NCBI GenBank assembly: GCA_963766295.1
Contig: CAVXYW010000002.1
Location: forward strand, 868,001-932,000
Direction of reading: 5' to 3'
Length of the DNA: 64,000 nucleotides
Source of the DNA: JBBDRJ01 sp963766295
GTDB taxonomy: Bacteria; Actinomycetota; JAICYB01
A program made the position numbers and the translations under genes. Below the pieces are notes generated by a model. It was not told the DNA's origin. It did no database searches and worked only from the letters and a program-made list of their open reading frames with translations. The stretch's first letter is position 1. The number at the start of each line of letters is the position of its first letter. Shown here piece after piece: positions 1-9,145 of this stretch.

Positions 1-1186
1 CAAGGAGCACCGCACCTTGCGCCTGTTCGGCCGTAGCACGAAAGACCTGCGTTTCGAGCGGCACCACCAGCTCAACCAATTCGTCGGCCGCACCTCTAGC
101 CGTGGTTGGGTCACCGGACGCAAGAGCGATCTCGACCAATGCCGGCAGTAGCAGAGCCTTTTTCGACGGGGTGTGGGCCTCATCGGCCGCGCGCACTATC
201 GAAGCCCGGGCGGTTTCAGGTTGGCCTTGGGCCAGACGCAGAAGGGCGAGACCCGGCTGTGGGTCGAACCCCCGCCGACTGGCTTCGCGAAATGCGCCTT
301 CGGCCTCGTCGAAGTTGCCCAGCAGTCGATGGAGCTCGCCCAGCGTGTATTGCGCCCGAGCTTGCACCGGATGCTCGCCGAGGCGATCGCGAGCGCTGTT
401 GACTTCCTCGATCGCCTCCAACCATGAACCCCTCATCTGTTTGATCTCTGCGCGATGGATCAGACACTGTCCCCGGTATGGGACGAGGTCCGGTTGGGCT
501 TCGCACCATCGCGTGAGGGCTTCCGTCCACTCTTGAGCGCGGCGCAGATCGAGGATCTCGAAGCATCCCTCTATGACCGTGCAATAGAGATTTCCGGTCA
601 AGGCTGCGGAAAGCTCCCCGGCCGTCAGCGAAACCATCCCGAGGTCGAGCATCGCCACGCCTTCGCTTACGCGTCCCAATCGCAGCAGCGCCCGTCCCTG
701 ACCTACGAGGGCTGTTGCCATCAAGTCGGCTTCCAGGAAGCGCTGGCCGATCTCGGCGGCCCGAACGAAGATGCCGAGGGACGCCTGCGGATCCATATCG
801 ACCATCGGGATGGCCATGGGCAGAAGGAGGTAACCGCGCTCCACGCAATCTTCGTCTATTTCGTCCAGCAGGCCCTGCGCGCGTCCGAACCATCCCATGG
901 CCGGCGCGAACTCGCCGCGATTGATCATTCCGAAGCCGAGATGGAAGGCGCACCGAGCAGCTCGGATCGGGTCGCCTCGCTCCAGGAACGCTTCGTGCGC
1001 ACGGGTCCAGGCGGCGTCGCATTCCGCGTCCCTTCCCGTGAGGAAAGCCGCCGTAGCCATCAACTCCATATCTTCGGGGTGTAGCGAGGCTTCGGTGTCG
1101 GCCTTCATGAACTGCTCGAAAGCGCTCGTCCAAGCCTGCTGGACGTACGCCTGCTGTGCGCCCTCGAGTGCGCTCCCGCTCGTCAT
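1..1186 (-). CDS. LuxR-family-type regulator, TPR-rich N-terminal part (3' end outside window)
   Basis: An open frame of 395 codons starts at ATG 1186 on the minus strand and runs off the left edge without a stop. The visible protein is all helical TPR-like sequence (for example TAAFLTGRDAECDAAWTRA, RCAFHLGFGMINRGEFAPA, GLALLRLAQGQPETARA). This pattern is typical of a large actinobacterial family of transcriptional regulators whose far C-terminus carries a LuxR/GerE helix-turn-helix. That HTH domain would lie outside the window, so the assignment to regulation rests on the family resemblance of the TPR part. The longer-looking frames on either strand here are shadows. A hairpin at 1202-1232 separates it from the upstream SRPBCC gene. 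Confidence 0.75.
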   Translation of the reverse strand, partial: MTSGSALEGAQQAYVQQAWTSAFEQFMKADTEASLHPEDMELMATAAFLTGRDAECDAAWTRAHEAFLERGDPIRAARCAFHLGFGMINRGEFAPAMGWFGRAQGLLDEIDEDCVERGYLLLPMAIPMVDMDPQASLGIFVRAAEIGQRFLEADLMATALVGQGRALLRLGRVSEGVAMLDLGMVSLTAGELSAALTGNLYCTVIEGCFEILDLRRAQEWTEALTRWCEAQPDLVPYRGQCLIHRAEIKQMRGSWLEAIEEVNSARDRLGEHPVQARAQYTLGELHRLLGNFDEAEGAFREASRRGFDPQPGLALLRLAQGQPETARASIVRAADEAHTPSKKALLLPALVEIALASGDPTTARGAADELVELVVPLETQVFRATAEQAQGAVLL

Positions 1187-1201
1187 CGCTCGTAAACGAT
1201 A

Positions 1202-1232
1202 GAGGGACCCGCCCTCGTGGGGCGGATCCCTC
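1202..1232 (-). terminator. Hairpin between SRPBCC gene and LuxR-type gene
   Basis: GAGGGA (1202-1207) and CCGCC (1209-1213) pair with GGCGG (1221-1225) and TCCCTC (1227-1232), with one C/A mismatch and a 7-nt loop. It lies just after the stop of the SRPBCC gene (1256) in its direction of transcription, so a terminator is the likely role. The T-run after it is weak. Confidence 0.5.
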
Positions 1233-1255
1233 AGAACCTGTCAGCGCTGAGTGGC

Positions 1256-1717
1256 CTATCCGGGCGGGCGGTCGACCTCTCCACGCCACGAGCCGCTCTC
1301 CGAGCCGCGTGACTCGATGAACTCCTTGAAGCGTTCGAGATCGCCCTTGACCCGGCGCTTCACGAAACCCAGCTTGTCGCCGACCTGCTCGGCAATGCCT
1401 TCCGGGTCGAAGTCCATCTGGAGCATGACCTTGCTTTTGCCCTCGTCCAGGCGATGGAAGGTGACGACGCCGGCCTGTTTGGGGCCATCGGTCGTGCACC
1501 AAGCGATCCGCTCGTCGGGCTTCTGCTCGGTGATCTCGGTGTCGAACTCGCGCTCGACACCTGCGATCTGTGCTTTCCAGTGGTTGTGCGTGTCATCGAC
1601 CTGCTCCACGCTTTCGACACCCTCCATGAAACGAGGGAACTCTTCGAACTGCGTCCACTGGTTGTACGCCGTGCTGACGGGAACTTCGACTTCTACTGAT
1701 TCCTCAACGACGGTCAT
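1256..1717 (-). CDS. SRPBCC (polyketide cyclase/dehydrase-like) protein
   Basis: A 153-aa single-domain protein of the SRPBCC/START-like helix-grip fold. It opens with the usual strand VEVEVPVSTAYNQWTQFEEF, followed by FMEGVESVEQVDD and the long C-terminal helix around residues 115-140 (KRRVKGDLERFKEFIESRG). The fold binds hydrophobic ligands; the ligand here is unknown. The start at 1717 is fixed by an extended Shine-Dalgarno, GGAGGTGAT, six bases before the ATG. It lies 60 bp downstream of the nitronate-monooxygenase-like gene on the same strand and may be the last gene of the fadD-led minus-strand operon, although its strong SD suggests efficient independent translation. Confidence 0.85.
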   Translation of the reverse strand: MTVVEESVEVEVPVSTAYNQWTQFEEFPRFMEGVESVEQVDDTHNHWKAQIAGVEREFDTEITEQKPDERIAWCTTDGPKQAGVVTFHRLDEGKSKVMLQMDFDPEGIAEQVGDKLGFVKRRVKGDLERFKEFIESRGSESGSWRGEVDRPPG

Positions 1718-1777
1718 CTGGAATCACCTCCGCATGGTGACCTACCCGTCCGGCGAGGTTGTTACACGTAGAAGGAG

Positions 1778-2881
1778 TTAGCGGTTGGCTTTGCCGATGC
1801 GGTCGGCGGCTTCCTCGTACTCCTTGACCAGGTCCGCGATGACGTCGGCTACCGGGCGGATCTCGTTCATCCGTCCGACGATCTGACCGACCGGCATCGA
1901 AACGAGCTCGGGATCGTTGTGCAGCATCATCCGCGTGTGGGCTTCGGCCACGAGGATGTTCTGCAGCGGCATCGGTAGCGGTTCGGGAGCGTCTTCGTCT
2001 TCCCAGATCTGCGTCCACTTGGTCTTCAGAAGGCGGGCCGGCTTACCGGTGTAGATGCGCGTTCGGACGGTGTCCGATGAAGTCGCGCCCAAGATCGCTT
2101 TGGTTGTTGCGCCGACCTGCTGCATCATCTGGTTCTCGGCGGTGGTAAGCCACATCGAGCCCATCCACACGCCGTCGCACCCGAGCGCGAGTGCGGCTGC
2201 GATCTGACGTCCGCTGCCGACACCACCGGCGCCGAGCACGAATGCCTTGTCGCCGACCGCGTCGACCATCTCCGGCCACAGCACCATGCTCGCGATCTCC
2301 CCGGTGTGACCGCCGGCTTCGTGGCCCTGGGCGACGACGATGTCGACTCCCTGCGAAACATGGCGTTCTGCATGCGCGCGCTTGCCGGCCAGAGCTGCGA
2401 CCTTCACTCCCTGCTTCTTGACCTGCTCTATGACGTCGACGGGAGGGGAGCCGAGGGCGTTGGCGATGAGCTTGATCGGATGCTCGAGCGCGACGTCTAC
2501 ATGCGATCGGGCGATGGAGTGGAGCCAACCCAGCACGCCGCCGCTTTCTTGCGACTCTGGCAACGGCGGAACTCCCAGCTTTAGGAGCTTGTCGTCGATC
2601 CAGTCCTTGTGGCCCTGCGGGATCAGCTCGTCGATCTCGGGGATAGACCCTTCCGTCGGGATCTTCATGGGCATGACGACGTCGACGCCGTAGGGCTTGC
2701 CGTCGACGTTGGCGTCCATCCAGTCGAGGGCGTCGGCGAGGTCGGCGGGGTCGTTGTAGCGGACGGCCCCGAGAACTCCCATGCCGCCGGCCTTGCTGAT
2801 GGCGGCGGCGGCTTCCGGTGATGGCGTGAAGCCGAAGATCGGGTATTCGATACCGAACTCGTCGCAGATCCTGGTGCGCAT
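1778..2881 (-). CDS. Nitronate monooxygenase-family flavoprotein (IpdC-like candidate)
   Basis: A 367-aa TIM-barrel FMN protein of the NMO/2-nitropropane dioxygenase family. The signature AQGHEAGGHTG is at residues 184-194 and the FMN phosphate-binding segment GAGGVGSGRQIAAALALG lies near 218-236. Family members oxidise nitronates, but actinobacterial homologues also occur in steroid degradation (for example IpdC in ring C/D breakdown). The context, directly downstream of a FadD19-like ligase (18-bp gap) and in a KstR-box operon, makes a steroid/lipid redox role more likely than nitronate detoxification. The exact substrate cannot be read from the sequence. Confidence 0.85.
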   Translation of the reverse strand: MRTRICDEFGIEYPIFGFTPSPEAAAAISKAGGMGVLGAVRYNDPADLADALDWMDANVDGKPYGVDVVMPMKIPTEGSIPEIDELIPQGHKDWIDDKLLKLGVPPLPESQESGGVLGWLHSIARSHVDVALEHPIKLIANALGSPPVDVIEQVKKQGVKVAALAGKRAHAERHVSQGVDIVVAQGHEAGGHTGEIASMVLWPEMVDAVGDKAFVLGAGGVGSGRQIAAALALGCDGVWMGSMWLTTAENQMMQQVGATTKAILGATSSDTVRTRIYTGKPARLLKTKWTQIWEDEDAPEPLPMPLQNILVAEAHTRMMLHNDPELVSMPVGQIVGRMNEIRPVADVIADLVKEYEEAADRIGKANR

Positions 2882-2899
2882 CGCTTCCTCTCTAGTTTG

Positions 2900-4515
2900 C
2901 TACGCGTTCGTCGATGATGTGCGCGCGTACTCCGTGGCCCACGGATAGTCCGGTTTTCCGGAGGGCTGGCGTTTGACCTCGTCGACGAGATGCAGCTCGC
3001 GGGGAGCCTTGTAGCTGGCGATCTTCGTCTTCACGTGCGCGGCCAAGTCGTCCAGAGTCGGGGTGCGGCCCTCACGCGCCTGAACGACGGCGGCAACGCG
3101 CGGAGCCGAACCGCTCATCTGGAACGCCGACGACTATCGCGTCGAAGACGTCCGGGTGTGACTTGAGGGCTCCCTCGACTTCCTCGGGGAAGATCTTCTC
3201 GCCGCCGGAGTTGATGCACACCGATCCGCGACCAAGCAGCGTGACGGTGCCGTCGTCCTCGACGCGCGCGAAGTCGCCGGGGATGGTGTAGCGCTTGCCT
3301 TGGATCTCGACGAACGTCGCGGCCGACTTCTCCGGGTCCTTGTGGTAGCGAAGCGGTGCATGGCCGGCGCGCGCGATGCGGCCGATACCTTGGGAGCCGG
3401 GCTCGATGGGCTTGCCGTCGTCGTCGATGACGATCGTCTCCGGGCCGAGGTTGACGGTAGGTCCGCCGCCCTTGTTCTTTGCGCCCTTCTGGTGCATCGT
3501 CAAGCCGCTGAACCCGGTTTCCGTGGCGCCGATCGCCTCGGTGATGATCACGTTCGGCAGGAGTTCGAGGTACTGGTCCTTCACACTGGGCGAGAAGATC
3601 GCAGCTGTGCTCGAGAACGCTACGAGCGACGAGGTGTCGTAGGAACCTTCCTGCAGCGCTTCGACCATCGGTCGAGCCATCGCGTCGCCCGTCACGGCGA
3701 TCGTGTTCACCTTCTCGCTCTCAACCAGCTTCCAGGCCTCGTGCGGATCGAACTTCGGCATGAGCACGGCGGTGTTGCCATTGAAGAGGGCGCCGAGCGT
3801 TCCCCACTGCGCGGCTCCGTGCATGAGCGGAGCGATGGGGAAGGAGACTCCGCCTGCCGGGTTCTCCGCTCCTGCCTTGGCCTGCTGCCAGTCGTCTTTG
3901 ACGTACTCGCCGGTCTGGAAGTCGATGCCGCCGCCCAGCACGCGCCAGACATCCTCGTGCCGGAAGACAACACCCTTGGGAAAGCCGGTGGTGCCTCCCG
4001 TGTAAAGGATGTAGATGTCGTCGTCCGAGCGCGCTTCGAAGTCGCGCTCTGCCGAACCAGACGCAACGGCTTCTTCGAACGGGACTCCGCCGTAGCTGCT
4101 GTAGTCCTCGTCGCTCTCGTCGTCGATGACCAGAACGTGGTTCAGCATCGGTGCCGAAGGCAAAACCTGAGCGACTAGAGGGCGAGTACCGGCGCTGGTG
4201 GACAAGGGCCACGAGGTCGGCGTTGTCGAACATGTACGTGAGCTCGTCGGCCTGATAGCGGAAGTTGATGTTGATCGGGACGGCCCGGAGCTTGAATGCC
4301 GCGATCATCGCCTCGAGCCATTCCACGCAGTTCATCGCGTAGATGCCGACGTGGCTGTCCTTGGTGACGCCGTTGGCGGCTAGGTGGTGGGCCAGCCTGT
4401 TCGCGCGCTCCTCGAGCTCCTTGAAGGTGCGCCGTTTGCCATCGCAAACGATCGCAGTGCGGTCGCCGACGAGGTCGACGGAGTGCTCTATGAGGTCGGC
4501 GAGATTGAAGGCCAC
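2900..4515 (-). CDS. fadD19: FadD19-like steroid acyl-CoA ligase, with two single-base frameshifts
   Basis: ANL-superfamily acyl-CoA synthetase, about 537 aa once two frameshifts are corrected. The pieces are N-terminal (VAFNLADLIEHSVD...NADLVALVHQRRYSP), central (AMP motif YILYTGGTTGFPKGV, then ITEAIGATETG and INSGGEKIFPEEVE) and C-terminal (AAVVQAREG...VDEVKRQPSGKPDY with the catalytic Lys region). Removing one G/C in the CCC run at 4180-4182 joins RYSP to LVAQVLP. Removing one base in GCGCG near 3097-3104 joins DERFGSA to VAAVVQ. The sequence resembles mycobacterial FadD19, which activates C24-branched sterol side chains. GTG 4515 is preferred as start because the KstR-like operator (4526-4539) overlaps the upstream GTG at 4533. 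Either the gene is broken or the assembly has errors. Confidence 0.85.
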
Positions 4516-4525
4516 GAAAGGAAAG

Positions 4526-4539
4526 TAGAACACGTTCTT
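4526..4539. promoter_or_regulatory. KstR-like operator between fadD19-like and LLM genes
   Basis: TAGAACACGTTCTT matches the KstR palindrome TnnAACnnGTTnnA except for the last base (T for A). It lies in the 59-bp divergent gap, 35 bp before the LLM start and 10 bp before GTG 4515. It would control both transcripts. Confidence 0.75.
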
Positions 4540-4574
4540 GTCGGGGCAGCAACGCCCGTGACAGGCTGGGCGAT

Positions 4575-5451
4575 GTGCGGTTCACGGCAGCTTTCGCGAT
4601 GTTCGAAGCGTCCCACCTGGTTCCCCTCGCCCGCGTCGCGGAGGACGTAGGTTTCGACTCGATCACAGTGCCGGACTCGGTGTTCTTCCCGGAGAAGGTC
4701 ACCGGCGACTATCCGTACACGCAGGACGGCTCGCGTTTCTGGGCCCCCGAAACGCCGTTACGTCGATCCGTTCATCGCGATACCGGCGATGGCCGCGGTG
4801 ACGGAGAAGATCCGCTTCTACACCAACGTCGTGAAGCTGCCGATCCGCAATCCGCTCCTTGTGGCGAAGCAGGTGGCTTCCATCGCGTCGTTGTCGAACG
4901 ACCGGTTCGCGCTGGGTGTCGGTTTGTCCTGGATGCCCGAAGAGTTCAAGTGGACCAACAACGAGAAACGAACACGAGGCGTTCGGACGGACGAGATGAT
5001 CGAAATCATCCGGGCCGTTTGCGGGGGTGGGGGACCGGATTGGGTCGAGTATCACGGGAAGCACTACGACTTCGACAAGATGATGATCAGCCCCGCTCCG
5101 GAGAAGCCCGTCCCGATCTACGTCGGTGGCCACTCGGAGCCGTCATTGAAGAGAGCAGCTCGCCTCGGCGATGGATGGGTCTCCGTGAACGTGACGACGG
5201 AAGAGATCGCCGATGCGATCGAAGCGCTGAAGCTTTATCTGCCCAATGAAGGACGGAGCATCGAAGGATTCACGATCTCAGTGCTGGCGACCGACGCCTT
5301 CGACCTCGATGGGTATCGGCGTTTGGGTGATCTCGGTGTGACGCACATCCAGGCCGTGCCCTGGTACTTCTACGGCGGCAACCCCGAGTCGCTCGAAGTT
5401 CGACGCAATTCTCTCGAGAAGTTCGGCGAAGAGATCATCGCGAAGTTCTAA
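4575..5451 (+). CDS. LLM-class (F420-type) flavin-dependent oxidoreductase, one frameshift
   Basis: A luciferase-like monooxygenase of about 291 aa after correction. The N-terminal part (MRFTAAFAMFEASHLVPLAR, VGFDSITVPDSVFFPE) runs to SRFWAPETP. One extra T at 4758-4759 then shifts the frame, and the protein resumes as YVDPFIAIPAMAAVTEKIRFYT and continues to the stop at 5451. Family features include LPIRNPLLVAKQVASI, LGVGLSWMPEEF and PIYVGGHSEPSLKRAARLGDGW. Such proteins usually use F420 or FMNH2. In mycobacteria a homologue (Rv3520c) sits beside the DUF35/ltp4/ltp3 genes in the KstR regulon, as here. The GTG start follows the KstR-like operator. Confidence 0.85.
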
Positions 5452-5460
5452 GGAGATGTG

Positions 5461-5928
5461 GTGACACCGGAGGACCTTGTAGAACTCGAAGCCATCAAAC
5501 GCTTGAAGTACCGCTACCTGCGACTCATCGACACCAAAGAGTGGGACGAGCTTGCGACGTTGTTCGTCCCCGATGCCACGGCCACCTACAGCGATGGCAA
5601 GTACTCCTTCAGCGGACGCGACGCGATCATGGGCTTCCTGTCGGATGCGATGGCATCCAAGAACATGCTGACGAGTCACAAAGTGCATCACCCGGAGATC
5701 GAGCTCGTGGGCGCATCAACGGCCCGTGCGGTGTGGGCGCTGGAAGACGTCGTTGTCCACCTCGACTACAACATGACGATCCGCGGAGCGGCCTTCTACA
5801 CCGACGAGTACGTGAAGGTCGGCGGCGAATGGAAGATCAAGCACACGGGCTACGAGCGGATCTATGAAGAGATGGAACCTCGGTCCAAGGACGTCAAGCT
5901 GACCGCCAAGAAGTGGAAAGACGGGTAG
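5461..5928 (+). CDS. SnoaL-like/NTF2-fold protein
   Basis: A 155-aa SnoaL-like domain protein: helix EDLVELEAIKRLKYRYLRLIDTKEWDELATLFVPDATATYSD, then the curved sheet with VWALEDVVVHLDYNMTIRGAAFYTDEYVKVGGEWKIKHTGYERIY. The fold is used by ketosteroid-isomerase-like enzymes and dehydratases, but the catalytic set here is not certain. GTG 5461 is preferred to GTG 5458 because GGAG (5452-5455) gives a 5-nt spacer. It starts 9 bp after the LLM stop, so it is probably co-transcribed from the KstR-like promoter. Confidence 0.8.
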   Translation: MTPEDLVELEAIKRLKYRYLRLIDTKEWDELATLFVPDATATYSDGKYSFSGRDAIMGFLSDAMASKNMLTSHKVHHPEIELVGASTARAVWALEDVVVHLDYNMTIRGAAFYTDEYVKVGGEWKIKHTGYERIYEEMEPRSKDVKLTAKKWKDG

Positions 5929-7125
5929 TTGGCAACACCCTTCGAGCCCGCCAGGCTCGGCCCGCTGACGCTTCGCAATCGGATCATCAAGTCGGCAACC
6001 TTCGAGGGACGCACACCGAAGCGGCAAGTCACTGAAGAACTGATCGCATTCCATCGTCGTTTTGCGGCCGGCGGCGTAGGGATGTCCACGGTTGCTTATT
6101 GCGCTGTGTCGCCGGACGGCGGCACCGACGGCCGGCAGATCGTGCTAACCAACGACGTCGTTGCCGGGTTGAGAAAACTCACCGACGCGATCCACGCAGA
6201 GAGCGCTGCTGCCTCGGCGCAGCTCGGACATGCGGGTCCGGTTGCCAATCCGCTTGGTAACAGGTTGCCGGCGATAGCGCCTTCGCGAGTGCTTGCTCCG
6301 ATCGCGATGAAGAGGACTAACGCAGCTACAGAGGACGACATCACGCGCGTGACGGCGGACTTCTCGAACGGAGCGAAAGTCGCCGTCGAGGGCGGCTTCG
6401 ACGCGATAGAGATCCACTTAGGTCACAACTACCTACTGAGCGCGTTCCTTTCCCCAAAGCTCAACAAGCGACGGGACCAATGGGGTGGAGGTCTCGAGAA
6501 TCGCGCTCGGTTCCCCCGCAACGCTGTTAGAGCGGTACGCGAGGGCGCAGGAAGTGGTGTTGCCGTTATCGCGAAGCTGAACATCGCCGACGGTGTCCGC
6601 GGTGGCCTCCAGATCGATGAGTCGATCGAGGTAGCCAAGATGCTCGAAGCCGATGGGTATCTAGACGCGATCGAGCTGACCGGCGGCAGTTCCCTCGCGA
6701 ACCCGATGTACCTGTTCCGGGGTGAGGCTCCCGTCGAAGAGATGGCAGCCACGATGCCGCCGATGATGCGCCGCGCGTTCCGGCTCACAGCTTGGAAATT
6801 CCTGAAGAAGTATCCATTCGAGGAAGCTTTCTTCCTTCCGGACGCTCGCAAGTTCCGCGACGCTCTGAAGATGCCCCTCATCCTGCTGGGAGGGATCAAC
6901 AAGCTCGAAACGATCGAGAGTGCGATCGACGAGGGCTTCGCGTTCGTGGCGATGGGGCGAGCGCTGCTCCGAGAGCCGGATCTCATCAATCGGATGTTGG
7001 CCGGCACATCGGACGCGGCGACGTGCATCCATTGCAACAAGTGCATGCCGTCCATATACAGCGGCACTCGCTGTGTTCTCGATGAACCCGTGTTTACGCC
7101 CGCCGGGGACTTGTCCCAAAACTAG
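5929..7125 (+). CDS. NADH:flavin oxidoreductase (Old Yellow Enzyme family) with C-terminal Cys cluster
   Basis: A 398-aa protein with an OYE-type TIM barrel: RLGPLTLRNRIIKSAT at the N-terminus, the strand SAQLGHAGP, DAIEIHLGHNYLLSAFLSPKLNKRRDQWGG (the active-site H-x2-N-type motif in the form HLGHNYL), and the phosphate-binding segment FVAMGRALLREPDLINRM. The C-terminus carries CIHCNKCMPSIYSGTRC, four cysteines that resemble the Fe-S binding segment of 2,4-dienoyl-CoA reductase-like members, although the long second NAD domain of those enzymes is absent. It starts with TTG immediately after the previous stop. It is likely an enoate or dienoyl reductase in the lipid pathway. Confidence 0.85.
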   Translation: MATPFEPARLGPLTLRNRIIKSATFEGRTPKRQVTEELIAFHRRFAAGGVGMSTVAYCAVSPDGGTDGRQIVLTNDVVAGLRKLTDAIHAESAAASAQLGHAGPVANPLGNRLPAIAPSRVLAPIAMKRTNAATEDDITRVTADFSNGAKVAVEGGFDAIEIHLGHNYLLSAFLSPKLNKRRDQWGGGLENRARFPRNAVRAVREGAGSGVAVIAKLNIADGVRGGLQIDESIEVAKMLEADGYLDAIELTGGSSLANPMYLFRGEAPVEEMAATMPPMMRRAFRLTAWKFLKKYPFEEAFFLPDARKFRDALKMPLILLGGINKLETIESAIDEGFAFVAMGRALLREPDLINRMLAGTSDAATCIHCNKCMPSIYSGTRCVLDEPVFTPAGDLSQN

Positions 7126-7136
7126 AACCTGTTCTA
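7123..7136. promoter_or_regulatory. KstR-like operator before the DUF35-ltp operon
   Basis: TAGAACCTGTTCTA is an exact match to TnnAACnnGTTnnA and a near-perfect palindrome. It begins in the stop codon of the upstream gene. A possible -10 hexamer TAACCT (7135-7140) overlaps its right edge and lies 9 bp before ATG 7150, so the transcript may be leaderless or nearly so. Repressor binding would block this -10. Confidence 0.85.
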
Positions 7137-7149
7137 ACCTCGTCCTCTC

Positions 7150-7590
7150 ATGGGAACGTCGCGGGCCGAGGCCTCCTGGACCCTCGAATTTCCCTATCGC
7201 CGCAGTTTGGGACCGGTCGTAGGTGCCTTCTTCACAGGACTGAGGGACGGCAAGGTCTTGGGAGCTCGAACCAAAGAGGGCAAAGTCCTCGTCCCGCCCC
7301 TGGAATACGACCCCGATACCGGTGAGTCCGTTCAAGACGAGCTGATCGAGGTCGCCGAGACCGGCACCGTGACGGGCTGGGCGTGGGTCACCGAGCCGAT
7401 GCGCAAGCACCCGTTGCAAAAACCCTTTGCTTGGGCCTTGATACAGATGGACGGTGCCGATACGAGCTTCCTTCACGCGCTCGACGCTCCGCGCGACGCG
7501 GTGGCGAAGGGCCTCAAGGTGAAGGTCCGCTGGCGCGATGAACGCAAGGGACACATCACGGACATCGAGTGCTTCGAGCCGGCCTCATGA
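7150..7590 (+). CDS. DUF35 OB-fold protein without zinc ribbon
   Basis: A 146-aa DUF35/ChsH2-C-terminal-type OB-fold protein: FPYRRSLGPVVGAFFTGLRDGKVLGARTKEGKVLVPPLEYDPDTGE, then the OB barrel ending IECFEPAS. The paired Cys-x2-Cys knuckles of the usual rubredoxin-like ribbon are missing. DUF35 partners bind lipid-transfer-type thiolases and act as acyl-CoA handling or aldolase subunits. It is the first gene after a KstR-like operator and overlaps the next DUF35 gene by 4 bp (ATGA). A DUF35 gene (Rv3521) holds the same place beside ltp4/ltp3 in mycobacteria. Confidence 0.8.
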   Translation: MGTSRAEASWTLEFPYRRSLGPVVGAFFTGLRDGKVLGARTKEGKVLVPPLEYDPDTGESVQDELIEVAETGTVTGWAWVTEPMRKHPLQKPFAWALIQMDGADTSFLHALDAPRDAVAKGLKVKVRWRDERKGHITDIECFEPAS

Positions 7591-8135
7591 GCGATCAGAC
7601 CGCCGACGAGAAGGTCGCCTTCATGCAGCAGATGGTCAACCTCGATTACAAGATCGTCACGAGCCCGATCCATCGGCGCTTCGATCAGCAGATGCGCGAC
7701 GGACACATCGTCGGACAGAAGTGCCCGTCCTGCGGTTTGGTTTACGTCCCGCCGAAGGGTTTCTGTGCACTGTGCAGCGTCGTGATGGCCGAGAAGGACG
7801 AGGTGGACATCAAAGACACCGGAACGGTCACGTCCTTCACCGTCATCACGCCTATCCAGTACCAAGGCCAAGAGGAGAAGGAAGAGTACGTCCTGGCGAA
7901 CCTGGTCCTGGACGGCGCCGACTCGTCCATCGGGCAACAGCGCATCGAAGGCATCCCTCACAACGAAGTACGCATGGGTATGCGCGTGAGAGCGGTCTGG
8001 GCCACACCCGAGGAACGTGCGGGTGAAGAAGGCGGAGGGATGCGTGGATGGGGACTGACCGCCGCGGTTAAGCATTGGGAGCCGTCGGGTGAGCCGGACG
8101 CACCACCCGAGAAGTACCAGGAGCACATCCTGTGA
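7587..8135 (+). CDS. DUF35 zinc-ribbon/OB-fold protein
   Basis: A 182-aa DUF35 protein with an intact ribbon, QKCPSCGLVYVPPKGFCALC (Cys pairs near residues 49-52 and 63-66), followed by the OB fold (DTGTVTSFTVITPIQYQGQ and onward) and an acidic Gly-rich tail. ATG 7587 overlaps the upstream stop (ATGA), and its own stop overlaps the next start (GTGA), so the four genes are translationally coupled. It is the probable obligate partner of one or both downstream thiolase-like proteins, by analogy with the ChsH2 DUF35 domain and Ltp2. Confidence 0.85.
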   Translation: MSDQTADEKVAFMQQMVNLDYKIVTSPIHRRFDQQMRDGHIVGQKCPSCGLVYVPPKGFCALCSVVMAEKDEVDIKDTGTVTSFTVITPIQYQGQEEKEEYVLANLVLDGADSSIGQQRIEGIPHNEVRMGMRVRAVWATPEERAGEEGGGMRGWGLTAAVKHWEPSGEPDAPPEKYQEHIL

Positions 8136-9145
8136 CCGATATTGCCGTCGTCGGTTACTCGCAGTCGCCGCCTGTCTTCGGCGTCGAGGAGTCAGAGACT
8201 CAGATGCTGTTCCCGGCGGTCAATCAGGCTCTCGAGAATGCCAACATCACCCGCAAGCAGATCGGGTTCATGTGCTCGGCAAGCTGCGACTACCTATCGG
8301 GCGCGCCCTTCGCATTCGTTTCGAACCTCGAGGTAACCGGTGCGTGGCCGCCGATCTCCGAATCGCACGTCGAGATGGACGGCGCCTGGGCGCTGTACGA
8401 AGCCTGGGTACGACTGCACCACGGCGACATCGATACGGCGCTGGTGTTTGCTTCGGGCATCACTTCTCGGTGCAACTGGCGAGAGGTGTCGTCCGTTCAG
8501 CTCGATCCCTACTACTTGATGCCTTTGTGGCCGGACGACATCTCACTTGCTGCGCTTCAAGCGCAGGCGATGATCGAAGCCGGCAAGGCGAGCGAGAAGG
8601 ACTTCGCGGAGGTCGTTGCACGTCGGCGCGGCGGTGATGCCGGTGCACTGCTCGGCGAAGCGTACGTCGTGGAACCGCTGCGCGCACACGACACCCCGAC
8701 GATGTCGGATGGTGCGGCCGCGATCGTTCTTGCCGCCGGCGACAAGGCCCGCGAGCTGTGTGAACGTCCGGCATGGATCACCGGGATCGACCATCGAAGC
8801 GAAGCCCACTATCCAGGCACGCGAGATCTGTCGACCGCCAACGCCGCACGCATCGCCGGGGAACAAGCGGGAGTTGGCAAAGGTCCGATCGAAGTGGCCG
8901 AACTCGCTGCGCAGTTCAGCCACGAGGAGATCCTTTTGCGAGAAGCCCTTGGTTTGGATGGCGTGGTCGAGATCAGTCCCTCCGGCGGCGCTCTGACCGC
9001 GAATCCGATCATCGCAACAGGCCTGATAAGGATCGGTGAGGCGGCGAATCAGATCATCAACGGTGGCCGCAAGCGCGTCCTGGGACACGCATCGGCCGGA
9101 CCTTGTCTCCAGCAGAACCTCGTTTGCGTGATGGAAGGCGCCTGA
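8132..9145 (+). CDS. Lipid-transfer-type thiolase (Ltp4-like)
   Basis: A 337-aa thiolase-fold protein of the SCP-x/lipid-transfer branch (DIAVVGYSQSP at the N-terminus, TMSDGAAAIVLAAGDKA, ISPSGGALTANPIIATGLIRIGEA, GHASAGPCLQQNLVCVMEG at the C-terminus). Members of this branch lack the normal thiolase catalytic arrangement and work with DUF35 partners. GTG 8132 overlaps the previous stop. By position and type it corresponds to mycobacterial Ltp4 (Rv3522), a KstR-regulon gene whose exact step in sterol side-chain degradation is not settled, to my knowledge. Confidence 0.8.
   Translation: MTDIAVVGYSQSPPVFGVEESETQMLFPAVNQALENANITRKQIGFMCSASCDYLSGAPFAFVSNLEVTGAWPPISESHVEMDGAWALYEAWVRLHHGDIDTALVFASGITSRCNWREVSSVQLDPYYLMPLWPDDISLAALQAQAMIEAGKASEKDFAEVVARRRGGDAGALLGEAYVVEPLRAHDTPTMSDGAAAIVLAAGDKARELCERPAWITGIDHRSEAHYPGTRDLSTANAARIAGEQAGVGKGPIEVAELAAQFSHEEILLREALGLDGVVEISPSGGALTANPIIATGLIRIGEAANQIINGGRKRVLGHASAGPCLQQNLVCVMEGA

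Noticed and set aside
216..1502. 428-codon open frame on the minus strand
   Set aside because: Arg/Gly/Pro-rich shadow of the TPR regulator frame and the SRPBCC gene; no family features, and it crosses two real genes.
7150..8135. DUF35 pair as one gene split by a frameshift
   Set aside because: Each has its own full OB-fold ending and the ATGA overlap is a normal coupling; the second has its own zinc ribbon.
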